A stretch of DNA of 64,000 bases from Agelas oroides (taxonomy: Eukaryota; Porifera; Demospongiae; Agelasida; Agelasidae). Position numbers and translations under genes: made by a program. The notes beneath the pieces are model-generated. The model had not been told where the DNA came from, searched no databases, and saw only the letters and a list, made by a program, of their open reading frames with translations. The DNA lies in NCBI GenBank assembly GCA_949130485.1, contig OX422189.1, positions 1,745,720 through 1,809,719 of the forward strand. The letters run 5' to 3'. Shown here in pieces: positions 18,947 through 30,141 of the stretch (the first letter of the stretch is position 1; each line of letters begins with the position of its first letter).

Positions 18947-20586
18947 CTATAGGCCTACAGGGCCGGGTTGGAGTAGTAGTGCGTTCCGGTGTGCACAGAG
19001 TTGGTCTAGATAGTCCACGATGTACACCTGTGTTGCGTGGTCCTTGATCCATACACAACCGAGCATGACGTCGACAAAGGGGTCTGGGTCAAGGTTAATA
19101 TCCGGGAGTAGCGATTTAACGTGGGGGGTGGGGGGGGGGGGGGGGGGTGCGTTTGAGAGTAATTCATGGCGGCGGGTGGAGAGGGAGGGGCAGCGCAAGA
19201 TGAAGTGGGCGGGGTCCTCAGGTGCAGTGAGACACAGCTTGCAGGTGGAGTCGCCAGGGGCTGTGCCATTCATCCTGCGTCGAAACCTCGAGGCGTCAGC
19301 CTCCAGGCCATCACAGCCAACCAGCATTCTAAATCGAAAGTTGGTTCTGATGGTGGCTTGTCGATCGTGTAGGGTGGAGGACCAATGGTGGGAGGGTTTA
19401 CCGAGGGGGAGGTCGCAGTAGCCAATCGGATAGTCTGGACACTCTTCAGTGAGGGCGATGTAGTGATTGATGTTTAGCAGCCTTTCGCTGGAGTTTTTCC
19501 AGGAGGCTTTGCCCCTTGGGGTGGAGATCAGCTGTTCAAGTGATTGGAGGTGGAGATTGTCCAGAAGTTGTTGCCACAGGGGGATGATCCCAGAAAGCGA
19601 TGGGTTAGTCAACCGTTGTTCAAGGATCAGTCTGGGAAGGTCAGTAGTGGACATGGATGTGATGGAGTTGATAAAGGTGAGTTGTTGCTGTGATATGAAT
19701 GAAGATGTGTCCCTGGAGCCTAGGAGACTAGTCAGAGCTACACTAGGGCATCTGACAGGGAGGCCTTGGATGGTTCTTAGGATCTTCCGGTGGGTGCATT
19801 CCAGCATAAGCGACTCAGTTTTAGATATAGACCATAGCTCACATCCATACAGCATGATGGGAAGAGAGAGTGTGGAGTAAAGTCTGTAGGAGGTGACAGG
19901 GTGTAACCAGCCGAATCTGCAGCCAACTGCATTCAGGGCAAAGAAGGCACTCCGGCCAGCGGCACACCGCTCGGAGGTGCGAGCCAAGGTGGAGTAGTGA
20001 ACTGAACGTAGGATTCCAAGGGGTGGTGCTCGAGATCGTCAACTTCTTGCAATTGCTAGCCTGCTAGAAGCCATTGCCTATTGGATCTTGCAAGGGCCCT
20101 AGAGCGGGGTGATTCACCGAGTACAAGGATCACAGATTTGGAGGAGTTCAGTCGGTAACGCCACTGGGAGGCGTAGTGTGAGACAATATCTAGCATTGCT
20201 TGTAGTTCTTCAGGGGAGCTGGCCACCAGTGCTAGATCATCAGCGTACATTGGGGCACCACAAAAGACTTCTCCAACGGAGTGCAAAGGGTGTACGTGTC
20301 TGAGAAGGGTATGCCCACAGTGTAATACCGTGGTGCACGTGAAGAGGTCAGTTTGTGACTGCGGCCATGCCTTCGCATCGAAGAAAAGGAAAGCACGGTG
20401 TACTGCTGTTGGGGAGCCTGAGAACGCAATGAAATGTAGAAAAGCCTTACTGTCTGAGGAAGAGTTATTAGTGAGGAAAGAGAGAGACAAAGTCCGCGAA
20501 GTGAGTAAGAGAGCTCCTGAAACACGTGAGCAGACTTGATTGCACAGGCAAGAACAGAACCAAACACATATGGCAAGCATAAACAA
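18947..20586 (-). pseudogene. Non-LTR retrotransposon remnant (reverse transcriptase)
   Basis: Two minus-strand segments in different frames read as the C-terminal half of a LINE ORF2. 20056-20586 contains the reverse transcriptase active site YADD in the context GAPMYADDLALVASSPEEL and the downstream SQWRYRLNSSKS region. 18947-19987 contains the thumb-like stretch (LPIMLYGCELWSISKTES) and a C-terminal CX2CX8HX4C knuckle (CKLC...HFILRC) of zf-RVT type. The frame is broken around 19988-20055 where the usual YLG segment is missing. The upstream part of the reverse transcriptase and any endonuclease are absent, so this is a 5'-truncated dead copy. A poly-G run at ~19131-19147 disrupts the 3' portion. 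Confidence 0.8.
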
Positions 20587-20599
20587 GTTATCATCTAGC

Positions 20600-21220
20600 T
20601 TGCGCCGAGGGTTCTACACTTCAGTGCTGTTCGTTGTTTTGTAATCAGTTGCTATGCAGTCAGTTTACTTTCAGCGAGAAACAAAGGGAGCCAGCCATTT
20701 TCATTGCTGAGTTGGTGGGTAAGAGCAGCATGGCTCATGAAACTCCATCAGATCTATTGCACAAAAACAGTACCACATTTGGTAACGTACAACCAAGGCA
20801 AGTACTACAATGTTGATATTATCCTTTACAACAACCAATGTGATTTTCCATGGAAGTTTTTTCAATCAATAAAGCCTAAACCACACCTCAAGATGCACAC
20901 CGACTTAGTGCTGCAGTTTTACCTTAGCCTTGTTCCCAGGTCTCCACAGCATTTGTCACTAGCAGTATGAAAACTCATGCAAAAGGCCCTTGAATGAGCA
21001 ACACCATAGCCAGGATAGTGAAGTTACCCAGGCATACGAGCTTGGTATCCTTTCTCAATAAAATATTACCGGGGTATATATCAAAATTGACAATCACTAC
21101 ATTGCTAATCAACAACAACAAAAAATCGTCAATGTGGAGCTCTAAAAGTACCAAAATTAACTTTAGAAAGTGTAACAATGAGTTGTAGCAGAAGGTGAAT
21201 GCACATAGCCTAAAAGGTTA
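20600..21220. other. Non-coding stretch downstream of ENOX
   Basis: Holds only short shadows and a half-foldback (TTAGCCTTGTTCCCAGG near 20923). Nothing further is recognised. Confidence 0.4.
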
Positions 21221-24200
21221 TTAATTGCTTGCCGACGTAGCCACAGTCTCAGCTGCTTTGTCGTCTTGGTGATCAGTATACTGGGTTTGGGTTTGGCTAC
21301 AGCACGTCTGGAACCCAAGGAACCACCATTTGGCAGTGCCACTGTCAGTTGACTGGCTCAGCTGGAAAACTTGAGGAAGACGATTCAATAGTGACTCCAG
21401 GTAGTAGCTAGTATAAGCTGGGTTGAAAGCCTGGAAGTATCCTGTAATTTCATCAACCGTGGCTCCCAGTGGGTGGACGGTAAGAAAGCTAGCCAGGACA
21501 GACACGATGGCTACTTCAGCTTCACTGAGTCCAAATCCGACATTTGCTTCAGTTGAACCCATGCTGGATCGCATCTGAGCATACGCCGCTGCCACTGCTG
21601 CCAACGAACTATCTTCCTCCAATTCCATGGCATTGTTTAAGTCATCCAGGCTCACTCCCTCAATCTCTTCTCCTTTTGGCTCCTCAATGCCAGGGGGTAA
21701 AGGCTGGGTCTTCTTTGATTTCTTCTCCTTGGCTTCACCCTTTGAACAGAGATCAGGTTATACATGACTGTAACTAGTTTATTGGGAAACTACATGTGCA
21801 TGCTGACATAATGTTGAGCCAAAATATTACCATAGCAGTATACATGTATGCTGGCATAATTGGCCATCCTTACTCATGACACTGTACATACATGTACTAT
21901 GCAAGGGATTCACTTTTATAGTCTCACGTGGCCACACCCCATTCCGCAAGAGAGGGAAGGGGTCTGGTAACTTTCGCTGCAGCCGCTTGTTGCACAGGAA
22001 TTTCATTTACTCGCATTGCACTAGCGCTAAGGCCGCATAATTATCTCAAGAAGAGTGACGAAGCAGCTGCTTGTGGTTTCACAGTTGATATACACCTTGT
22101 AATTTCCTATTGAAGTTGTGATAACAGCACTCATGTGACAGAATACTGCGCTGTGATTGGTCCCGCACTCCACAGTGCGAGGCAACAAACTGCTGTAAAA
22201 GAAGTTACCAGACCCCTTCCCTCTCTTGCGGAACGGGGTGTGGCCACGCGAGACTATCACTTTTACTTGGTACTTGTATGGTTTGGTCTAGTTTCTCATT
22301 TCAACAAGTTGTGCTACATGATACATACCGCTGCTTTGGCAGTCCCTCCAATAGCTTTCTCCCATTCCTCAGGACAACTCTACATGACGAGAGATCACCC
22401 ACTCATGATACACATGTCCATACTTTCTTGCACACTTAGCATATACCTCCCATTCCCAGGCTATCAGAGAGTCGGTAGACTCTCTATGTAGGGATGGCGC
22501 CGATGCGCAATATATGCAATACTTAAGCAAAAGCCATATAACTTCACCACAAACACGCTAAAAGCTTATTTAAGAGCCCAGACATCCTCTTTGAGTGCCT
22601 TTGTGATCAGCAAGACTCATATAAGTGGCCAAAAGCCACGCGGAAGACAGCTGAACGCAAAAGTGTGCGGTAGCAAAAGTACCATTTTTCTTATTCTTGT
22701 TAAGACCACTGTGTTCAACAATGATATCTCGCAAACGGTTTAAGTGCTCACCGTCATTTTAGCACGAAACTGATGCTCATCACAGCGCGGAGCTCTACAA
22801 CCACTCAGCGTCTTCATAGCTTCAAATTTACCCTGGTCAACAAAAGCCATTCACAACACTCTGAGGCTGCTGTCCGTTGCTTAGGACGCCATTTTCTAAT
22901 TTTGTACGCATGCACACATGAAGTCTCGTTCCCAGACCGAAGACCACGGTCATTGGTCTGGAAGCGAGAGTGCACAAGCGAGCGGCCATGGTTGGCACGG
23001 GTTTTTGTTAGCCTCGTTCCTAGTCCTCCACCACAGCTATCGTCGCTTGCAGTACGAATAACGCGGAGAAGGCCTGGTGAGATTTATCACGTGATGTATG
23101 CCACTGTCTACGTCACACATCTTAGTTGTTAAATTTTGTGGCCTCGTACCCAGGCGAACGGTATCTTGGGAACGAGACTGGAATTACTATGCAGCTGTAG
23201 CCACGATATCGAACGATAGCGTACAGACAGAAACAAATATGTGAAGCGCGAAGATCCAAGAGCAAGCTAGTGCCATAGTGACTTCAAAACCAACCTCTGG
23301 AGCCGTTGGCAACAGCTGGTCGCGCTCCAGGTTTGTCATACAGCTTCTAGCACTCTGCAACCACTATTATTTCCATGCGAGCGTCCTTTTTCTCGCGTTC
23401 TGATCTTGTTCGTCTTTGTCTAAACATGAAATTTGTTAGATAAACGTTTCGCACGAGCTCTAGTTCGTCCAAGTCGGCTTTGTGTATTTACCTTTTTAAA
23501 TGGGCAAGGCTTATGAACACCACGTAGGTAAGGCGCTGCATTCAGCTGCCTACTTGTAGCTACACTAAAACTAGCCTACTCACAGCTTCAGTGAACTGTA
23601 AAGCTAGGATGGTCTGTTGTCAGTATGATAGTTTTCTGTGTAGTCTCGCAAGCCAGACCCAACCAACCCCAGCGCGGATCGCTTTCAGTATCACGCACGG
23701 GGAAGGAAGGGTCTGGTGACTCTCGGTAGGTTTCCGTGTGCAAGTGGAATGCATTAACGCAGAAAGTCACGAGGTTAATAATCGATAAAGCCATTAATTA
23801 AGTAGGTGCTATGAGCGCTAGCGTGGGTAACGAACTTCGCCACTACGCTCTTCCGATTTAGCGGTTTCACACATCGAGATTAGCTCAAAGTTATGTGACC
23901 GTAGCCAATCAGATTGTCTACGCGCCAATCGCGACGTAGCACACAGAAACCTACCGAAAGTCACCAGACCCTTCCTTCCCCCATGCGTGATACTGAAAGC
24001 GATCCGCGCTGGGGTTGGTTGGGTCTGGCTTGCGAGACTAGTTTTCTGTGCTGCAGCTGGTTAGTCGTCATGTGGTTGACAACTGAATCATGAAATTGGT
24101 TTCACAAAGTTTGGTACGGAGAGTGGTTGGCCCTTCATCAGGTTCTAGCTGGCTATAGTGCACATAATTATTACACTTCTCCAGGGAGGGCAGATATCAC

Positions 24201-27200
24201 ACTGGAATCACTACTAAACTGTCAACGCCGCTTCAAGTTCTGGTGTTGTGGTTACACTTGAAATATTCTTCTTAGGCTTAGGTCTAACTGTAACTGAGAT
24301 TAACATCAAAAAAGTACAGAAACAAGACTTAAAAAAACATTAAAAATGTAAAAAGATGTAGGGATGGCATGCCAAAAAGTATGCAAACAAGGTAGGGATG
24401 ATGCATGAAAGCAAAGGTCAACATATTGACAAAGCCCCATCCCTACATCTTTTTCACACTGCAGTTAGACAGCGTGCTTGAGAGCTGAATCTGCACCCAT
24501 CCATCCAGTTATTAACGCTGTGCATGAGTGCTTGAGTTTTACACACAGATTACTATGACCAGTCTGCAGCCCACTCAAGCTCACTGTCTAGGTTATACCA
24601 GAGGCATATAACAAGGGTACCACTGTCACTACAAGTAGTATGTTGGCAATAAAACTACTAATCTTGGTAGCCACCTACAAGGCACACATATCTATACGCT
24701 CATATTAGCCTCGTTCCCAGGCCATGTGGGAGGAGCTAGAAAGTGCATGGCCTGAGAATGAGGCTACAGCCATGAAAACGACTACCCATGCACTGTCTAA
24801 CTGCAGTGTGAAAAAGATGTAGGGATGGGGCTTTGTCAATATGTAGACCTTTGCTTTCATGCATCATCCCTACCTTGTTTGCATACTTTTTGGCATGCCA
24901 TCCCTACATCTTTTTAAGTCTTGTATGAATATCAATCCCCCCTCCCCCCTCCTCCTCCATTCAGTGGTTCATTTAGGGGGGGGGGGCACTCGCCCCCCCC
25001 CCCCTTGGAGATAGCTAGTCTACAATCAGCCTCTCAATCCCTGTCTCAACAACATCAGTAGAAAAGAGAAATATGAGCATACGAGTACAACAAAGAACCA
25101 TGACACAATAATACCACATACATGTACTATCACTATGCTACTACCTAAACTGCTATTCTTCTATTTTTCCTGTTCCTTCTTCTAAGTGACTGTCTGTTAT
25201 ATAGCAGCTGACAGCTGCATGATTGTGTAAGACTTAGTAGCCCTGCGTGATTGCCACATGGTCATTTTTACTGCTAATATATTGGTACAATTGCTTCCAA
25301 ATTAAAAATTCTCTATTCACTACAAAGTCCCTGAGAATGCACCAGAAGCAGTCTCAGACAGTCTAAAATCTAAAATGTACACATGTACACAGGGCTTCAC
25401 ATGTACACAGGGCTTCACCCCCCCCCCCCCCCCCATTTTTTCATAAACACTCATTTCATGCCCCCCCCCCCCCCCCCTTGGATCAATTTCTAAATGAAGG
25501 CCTGCCATTGGCTATACTTTGATCCACCCAAATAGTCAAATATCTTACCTGCTTGAATCTAGCCATGAGTGTCTTCAGTTGAAGAATCTAAGGTGGGAGA
25601 AAGCAAAGTCAAGATGATGCGTTAGCAGCGTAACAGTGCAATAAACATCTTTCGATCAGCTAATGCATTCACTTTCCATCTTGTTTCTAGCAGGTGCATG
25701 TTGCTTAGCAACCAATTTATGCACGTGGAGACTGAGGGCCATGCGAAATGACGGAACCTAACTAGTTTTAACGAAACATTTAGGTTTGAGAGCCTTCATC
25801 AGCTGTTTAATTAGCTGGAATAATGGCTTTCACACCAAAACATTCTGTATGCTATGCTCCATTAGAACTTGTTCCCGGAAACTACAACCCTTCATCATCG
25901 CCCACACCTGTTTGTCTTTCCTCTCGAGTGCTATTTCATGATCTGTCTTGAGCTGGTCAATCTCCTTGTTGGCCCTGTCCAGGTCTGCCTCCAACTGTGA
26001 GTCTTAGAGGTATATAAAATGGTGGGCATTAAATAGAGCTGAAAGACATGCTAGTTTATGCACATACATATGTGTATAGTCTTAGCGTGTGACATGGCTA
26101 ACGAGGCCTCTAGATTCCAGCTATAGTTAAACACTAAGTTTCGGACTGCCACGGCCATCATGGCAACCACTAAAGACTTCTCCACGGCATCATGGCAACC
26201 ATGCATGAGTGTTTGTGTGACTAATTATAACATACCCAAATCGATAGCTTTCCTCATTTGTTGAAGTTTGTTGAACAGAATGAGAGAGTTAAGATTAGGG
26301 AGTTAGCTAAGTAACTAGCTATGAATCCTCCTACTGTGTTACACCATGCACCTATACGTTGATCTTGTACAAGTCTGTGTGCGTGGCTACTTGGAGTGGT
26401 CAATGAGTGCATCCATCAACACTAGCCAATTCACAACAAAATTGCAAACATTTCGACTATCCTCTTCAGCACTGGCCAGAAAATCAAGACACATGAGATG
26501 CACAACTGAAGATTATACGGTAGTTGAAACATTTGCCAATTAAATTAGTTTTGTTGTAAATTGGCTATAGTGTTGATATAAGCTACGACAGATCACTCAC
26601 TCCACCTATATACATGTACCTAGGGAACCACTTGCTATACCTACATGTATACAGCTTCGGTGACCCCTTGAACCCTTCTACATTGACATGCAACTCCATT
26701 ACCCTATGCACTATATGTACATGTACCTAGGAGCCATCTGTAACCTACGTACGTAACTGCTAATGAGCTCCGACTCGGTGACCTCTGAATCCTATTGGCC
26801 TACCTGACTCGACTTTGACTTTTTTCACAGCTGGTTCACGCAACTGGCTTACAACGGTTTCACCTGACAATGACCTTATTTGGGCAAGCAAGTTCTGTTC
26901 AGAGAAGAAAACAGCATTTTGTTCTCTGGTTGTCTACATGAAATTCCTACTCAATAGTAAACGGGTGAGAGAATGACAAACGAGAAAGGAGAAGGTGACG
27001 TGCAGCGCTAGAGGAAGACAGTACTACTACTTACAGCTGCAAAATCCTTCCACTGGGAGATGGACTTGCGCTGTGGCTTCGTGAAGTGGCCCCAGCACTT
27101 CTGCTGACAGGCTACCTCAAATACGCTCTCCAGAACTGCACCTGTCACATAATATACGCAGTAAAACAAATGGTTGGTTCCAATATCAGTCTGATTTTGG

Positions 27201-29161
27201 ATTGGAATCTGTACTAGTACTAATCTAATTTAATACACATTCAGTGGTACATGTAAGCTCGGAGTCATGGGGAATCAAACCTAGGCTTTGACCACTAAAC
27301 CACAACCACCAGACAAGCATCAGCCCGCTATGTGTGCCTCCAGAACTCTAATGGAACACTCCTCTATCAGGAAAGAAGCCATATTGAGAGGTTTCTAGGT
27401 GAGCCCCAGTTCTAAGTACGCTGGCAGTCTTACGTATCTCAGATTACCCAACGCCACACCCTAGCTAAAATGTTGAAGCATGGGCTAAGTGACAGTGTGG
27501 ACAGATTTGGTAACCACTCACAGGCCTGCATAGTTTGTGTGGTAGTGAAGAAAGCTATGCTGTGCAAGACAAGAAACAGACTGGTACGTGCTAACTTGCT
27601 CTAACGATGAATTGTGATCGCTGTTACGCAGCATAGTTACTAATCATGGAAAGCAGGTAAAATAAAGTATAAATAACAGTCCACCACTCCGAAAACAGAA
27701 GACCAGGTGGACAAGAATCTATTTATGTGGCCTTACATGTACTTTAGGCAACTTGCTTAGAACTCTTGCCTCACATTGGCACATACTGAGTGGCTGCCGG
27801 GTGTGCGACTGAGGGCATTTAAAGAGGATTGTGAGGGCTGGTGGTTGTCCGGTTGTCATAGCTCAGTGGCAGAGCACTGGCTGCACAAGCCAGGTATCCT
27901 GGGTTCAATTCCTGGCAACTGCCGGCCTTTTCACTTTTTGCCTCAAAACATCTACATTCAGGCAACTTGACTCAGCTGGAAACAATTAAACACGTTTGAT
28001 GATACTAGGCAAGGAAAAAGTGGCAGGCAAGTGAGGGCTGGTGGTTATGAACAAATGTTAATGTTAATCATAGCTATATGTGTACATGTACGCACAAGGC
28101 AGCTGCAGACAAGGGTTTAAAACTACTCTAGTTGTTCGGTAACATGCTCAATACCACAATCCACAAATATTTGACCACATAATAATCAATGATCTCTGTT
28201 GTTAGGTGGTTGCTAGACCTATAACCAGCCTTCAGCCCAACTCACAGTCTTTCTCCAGGGACTCAAAGTATTTCCGCCTATTCTGTGCGAACTCAGCCGC
28301 CTCCTCGTCCTTCGTCTTGATATACTTGCCGAGTTTCCGTGAGTGGGCATTGATGCTGCTGATCAGCCCAAAGAAGGTGTTGGATGTCGACTGCGTGCAG
28401 TTTCCCTTCTCAATCCAGTGAACAACGTTCTTTGCTGCGTATGTAAATGCATCATCGCGATGGAGATCGGCAGAGACGGTAGAAGCGTTGTGGACGTTGA
28501 ACGCCATCATCTCATTCTCCTGGATCCTCCTTTGAAGCTCAGCATCACCCTTTGGTTGTGCGTAATCAACATGAATTTTCCCCACATCAGCGGACATGCT
28601 GGTGGGCCCAACTCGAATACGACAGTTACTCAGCTCAATAGCTTGATCTATTGAGTCTGGGTTGGAAAACTGGACGTGTCCAAAGTTTCTGCCCCGGGAA
28701 ATTCGAACATCACCGATCTTTCCACATTTGGCAAAGATATCGTAAAGGTGTTTTTCTGTCGTATTATCGGGTAAACTTCCAACAAACACAGTATCACAGT
28801 TTGCCGGCTTTTCACGTTTCCTCGGCTTCGGTTCAAAAGGGGAGGGGGGAATAATCACAACCGACCCATGAACAAGAGCGCCCGGTTCAACATCTACAGG
28901 TAATGGTTCCCTTGAACGTGACAGAATCCTGGCTTCCAAGTCATCAAGACGACGGTAGTATGGGTCATCGAGAAGTGATGGTGGAGGTGGTGGTGGCACA
29001 AAGCTGGATCTCAGTGCCCTCTCACGACTTTCAAAGTCATATGGCCGGTCTCGGCTAGATCTGTCATCAAAATATGGATCTCTGAGATCATGTGAATAAA
29101 GGGCGGAGCGGGGTTGGTCCAAGTCTCGGTCAAACTCGTCTCTATAGTCGTCACGATACAT
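21221..29161 (-). CDS. ENOX: ENOX-family ecto-NOX disulfide-thiol exchanger (7 exons, 591 aa)
   Basis: Rebuilt by splice phase: 29161-28246, 27141-27035, 26894-26804, 26252-26236, 25994-25908, 25587-25549, 21739-21221. The seven exons sum to 1,776 nt, exactly 592 codons; human ENOX1/2 are ~610-643 aa. Residues ~1-110 are Arg/Asp-rich with a polyproline run. An RRM occupies ~122-200 (RNP2-like VFVGSL, RNP1-like RNFGHVQF). Then come the conserved helical region (VVHWIEKGNCTQ; WGHFTKPQRKSISQWKDF), a basic PAVKKVKVES segment, a short coiled coil and the C-terminal domain (ASFLTVHPLGATVDEITGYF; LLNRLPQVFQL), which aligns with the ENOX HVHPFG region. In vertebrates these are described as copper-binding cell-surface NADH oxidase/thiol exchange proteins. 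The single ancestor-like gene could be co-orthologous to ENOX1 and ENOX2. Exon 4 is a predicted 17-nt microexon. The last intron (3.8 kb) carries four MITEs and two foldbacks. Confidence 0.88.
21919..22256. mobile_element. 338-bp TIR element, 9-bp TSD TCACTTTTA
   Basis: The ends TAGTCTCACGTGGCCACACC and GGTGTGGCCACGCGAGACTA are inverted over ~55 bp. TCACTTTTA is at 21910-21918 and 22257-22265. It lies in the last ENOX intron. Confidence 0.85.
22257..23640. other. Intronic, repeat fragments only
   Basis: Contains an isolated ATGTAGGGATGG end (~22486) and partial foldbacks of the CTCGTTCCCAG type (~22924-22970, 23010-23075, 23139-23180). No exon fitting the ENOX frame was seen. Confidence 0.4.
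23641..24040. mobile_element. 400-bp TIR element, 9-10-bp TSD GTTTTCTGTG
   Basis: The ends TAGTCTCGCAAGCCAGACCC and GGGTCTGGCTTGCGAGACTA are inverted over ~110 bp. GTTTTCTGTG is at 23631-23640 and 24041-24050. It is in an ENOX intron. Confidence 0.85.
24356..24448. mobile_element. ATGTAGGGATGG MITE, subfamily 1
   Basis: A 93-bp copy with the standard ends. It forms an inverted pair with 24817-24909. Confidence 0.75.
24817..24909. mobile_element. ATGTAGGGATGG MITE, subfamily 1 (inverted)
   Basis: Copy in opposite orientation to 24356-24448. Between them is a decayed TAGCCTCGTTCCCAGGCCAT foldback (24707-24767). Confidence 0.75.
24977..25478. repeat. Poly-G/poly-C tracts
   Basis: Runs of 8-17 G or C occur at ~24977-25004, 25418-25433 and 25459-25478, the last two in a short duplicated context (ACATGTACACAGGGCTTCA). 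They may be assembly-sensitive. Confidence 0.7.
25700..25712. promoter_or_regulatory. RFX-like palindrome in ENOX intron
   Basis: GTTGCTTAGCAAC is a perfect inverted half-site pair around one base. It could be an RFX site or chance. Confidence 0.25.
27789..27955 (+). mobile_element. tRNA-like repeat, copy 2
   Basis: 27852-27921 is tRNA-like: TAGCTCAGTGGCAGAGC (A box), CTGGCTGCACAAGCCAG (anticodon arm) and GGTTCAATTCC (B box). The same GCTGGTGGTTGTCCGG leader and GGCCTTTTCACTTT trailer occur at 3424-3634, so this is a dispersed tRNA-derived repeat and not a host tRNA gene. It lies in ENOX intron 1. Confidence 0.6.
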
Positions 29162-30141
29162 CGTTGCTCTGAACGAGTTGGCAGGTTTATGCCTGAGAAG
29201 GAATCCGCAATAGCTCGTGTAACTGATTTCTTTTATAATCTCTCTCTCTCTCTCTCACACACACAGGTCAGACTTGTAAACAAGCCACAAAAGGACATCT
29301 AGTCTTGCATTCTAAGCTCTACGCAAGATTATCCTGGTCAATGTTCACATGGACAGTATGATCACATCACATTCCCACTTATTAGATGTGTATGTTTGCA
29401 TAATCCCAAGTAGAGGAACCAATCTCGATTTCCCAATTTGATAACACAGTCCCCCTTCTAATCACAAATAATATTATTCACTACACTACAATACTGCCCC
29501 TTCCCCCCTCCTCAGACAAGGCAGGACATGTTTATACTCCAACCATAATCATTAAAGACGCTGCAAATTAGCACTGTGACTCCCCTTGGACTTAATTATT
29601 CTGTCTGCAACTTCCTGGGATACCAAAGTTGTTCAAATTCTATTGACGTCTCTCATTCTCTACGGTTACATGCCGTTTCACCTATCAGGTACATGTAAGC
29701 TAAAAATTATGCCGATTAACCCAACACCCAACAAAGCTGAACATGTGTCGTTTCTCTGTTGATTTATGAGTGTATATAATGCTGAAGACAGCCGTTCTGA
29801 GGCCACAGACAAAGGAAGGGTAACTTGGTGATTTCTACTTGAAGTTACAAACCTTTTCACATGGCAGAGCCTCCTACACGACAATAAGACTAGCCTAATT
29901 CTTTACACACTCCATGCCAACGCTGCTTACGCTGCACTTACCTCTTGATGCACCTTAAAAAGCCAGCAAAGCCAAATCATGAAACTCGGATTCGAGGAAA
30001 AATTTGACACGAGACAGGCAATTTTCTGCGCATGCTCCAAATAATGACGTAATCATATTTGTTTTTACGATGAGGCCGCGGGTTCTTCAAAATTTCATGG
30101 CACACAGATCTAGTGGTGAGCGACGAGCGTTCAGTTAAGCA
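29162..30141. promoter_or_regulatory. Divergent promoter region ENOX / CENPI
   Basis: A 980-bp gap between the two start codons. It contains a TCTC/ACAC microsatellite at ~29238-29266 and otherwise unique-looking sequence. No TATA box or defined motif can be assigned with confidence. 5' non-coding exons are possible. Confidence 0.5.

Noticed and set aside
27852..27921. Functional tRNA gene
   Set aside because: Same anticodon-arm defect and same repeat context as the copy at 3520-3592.
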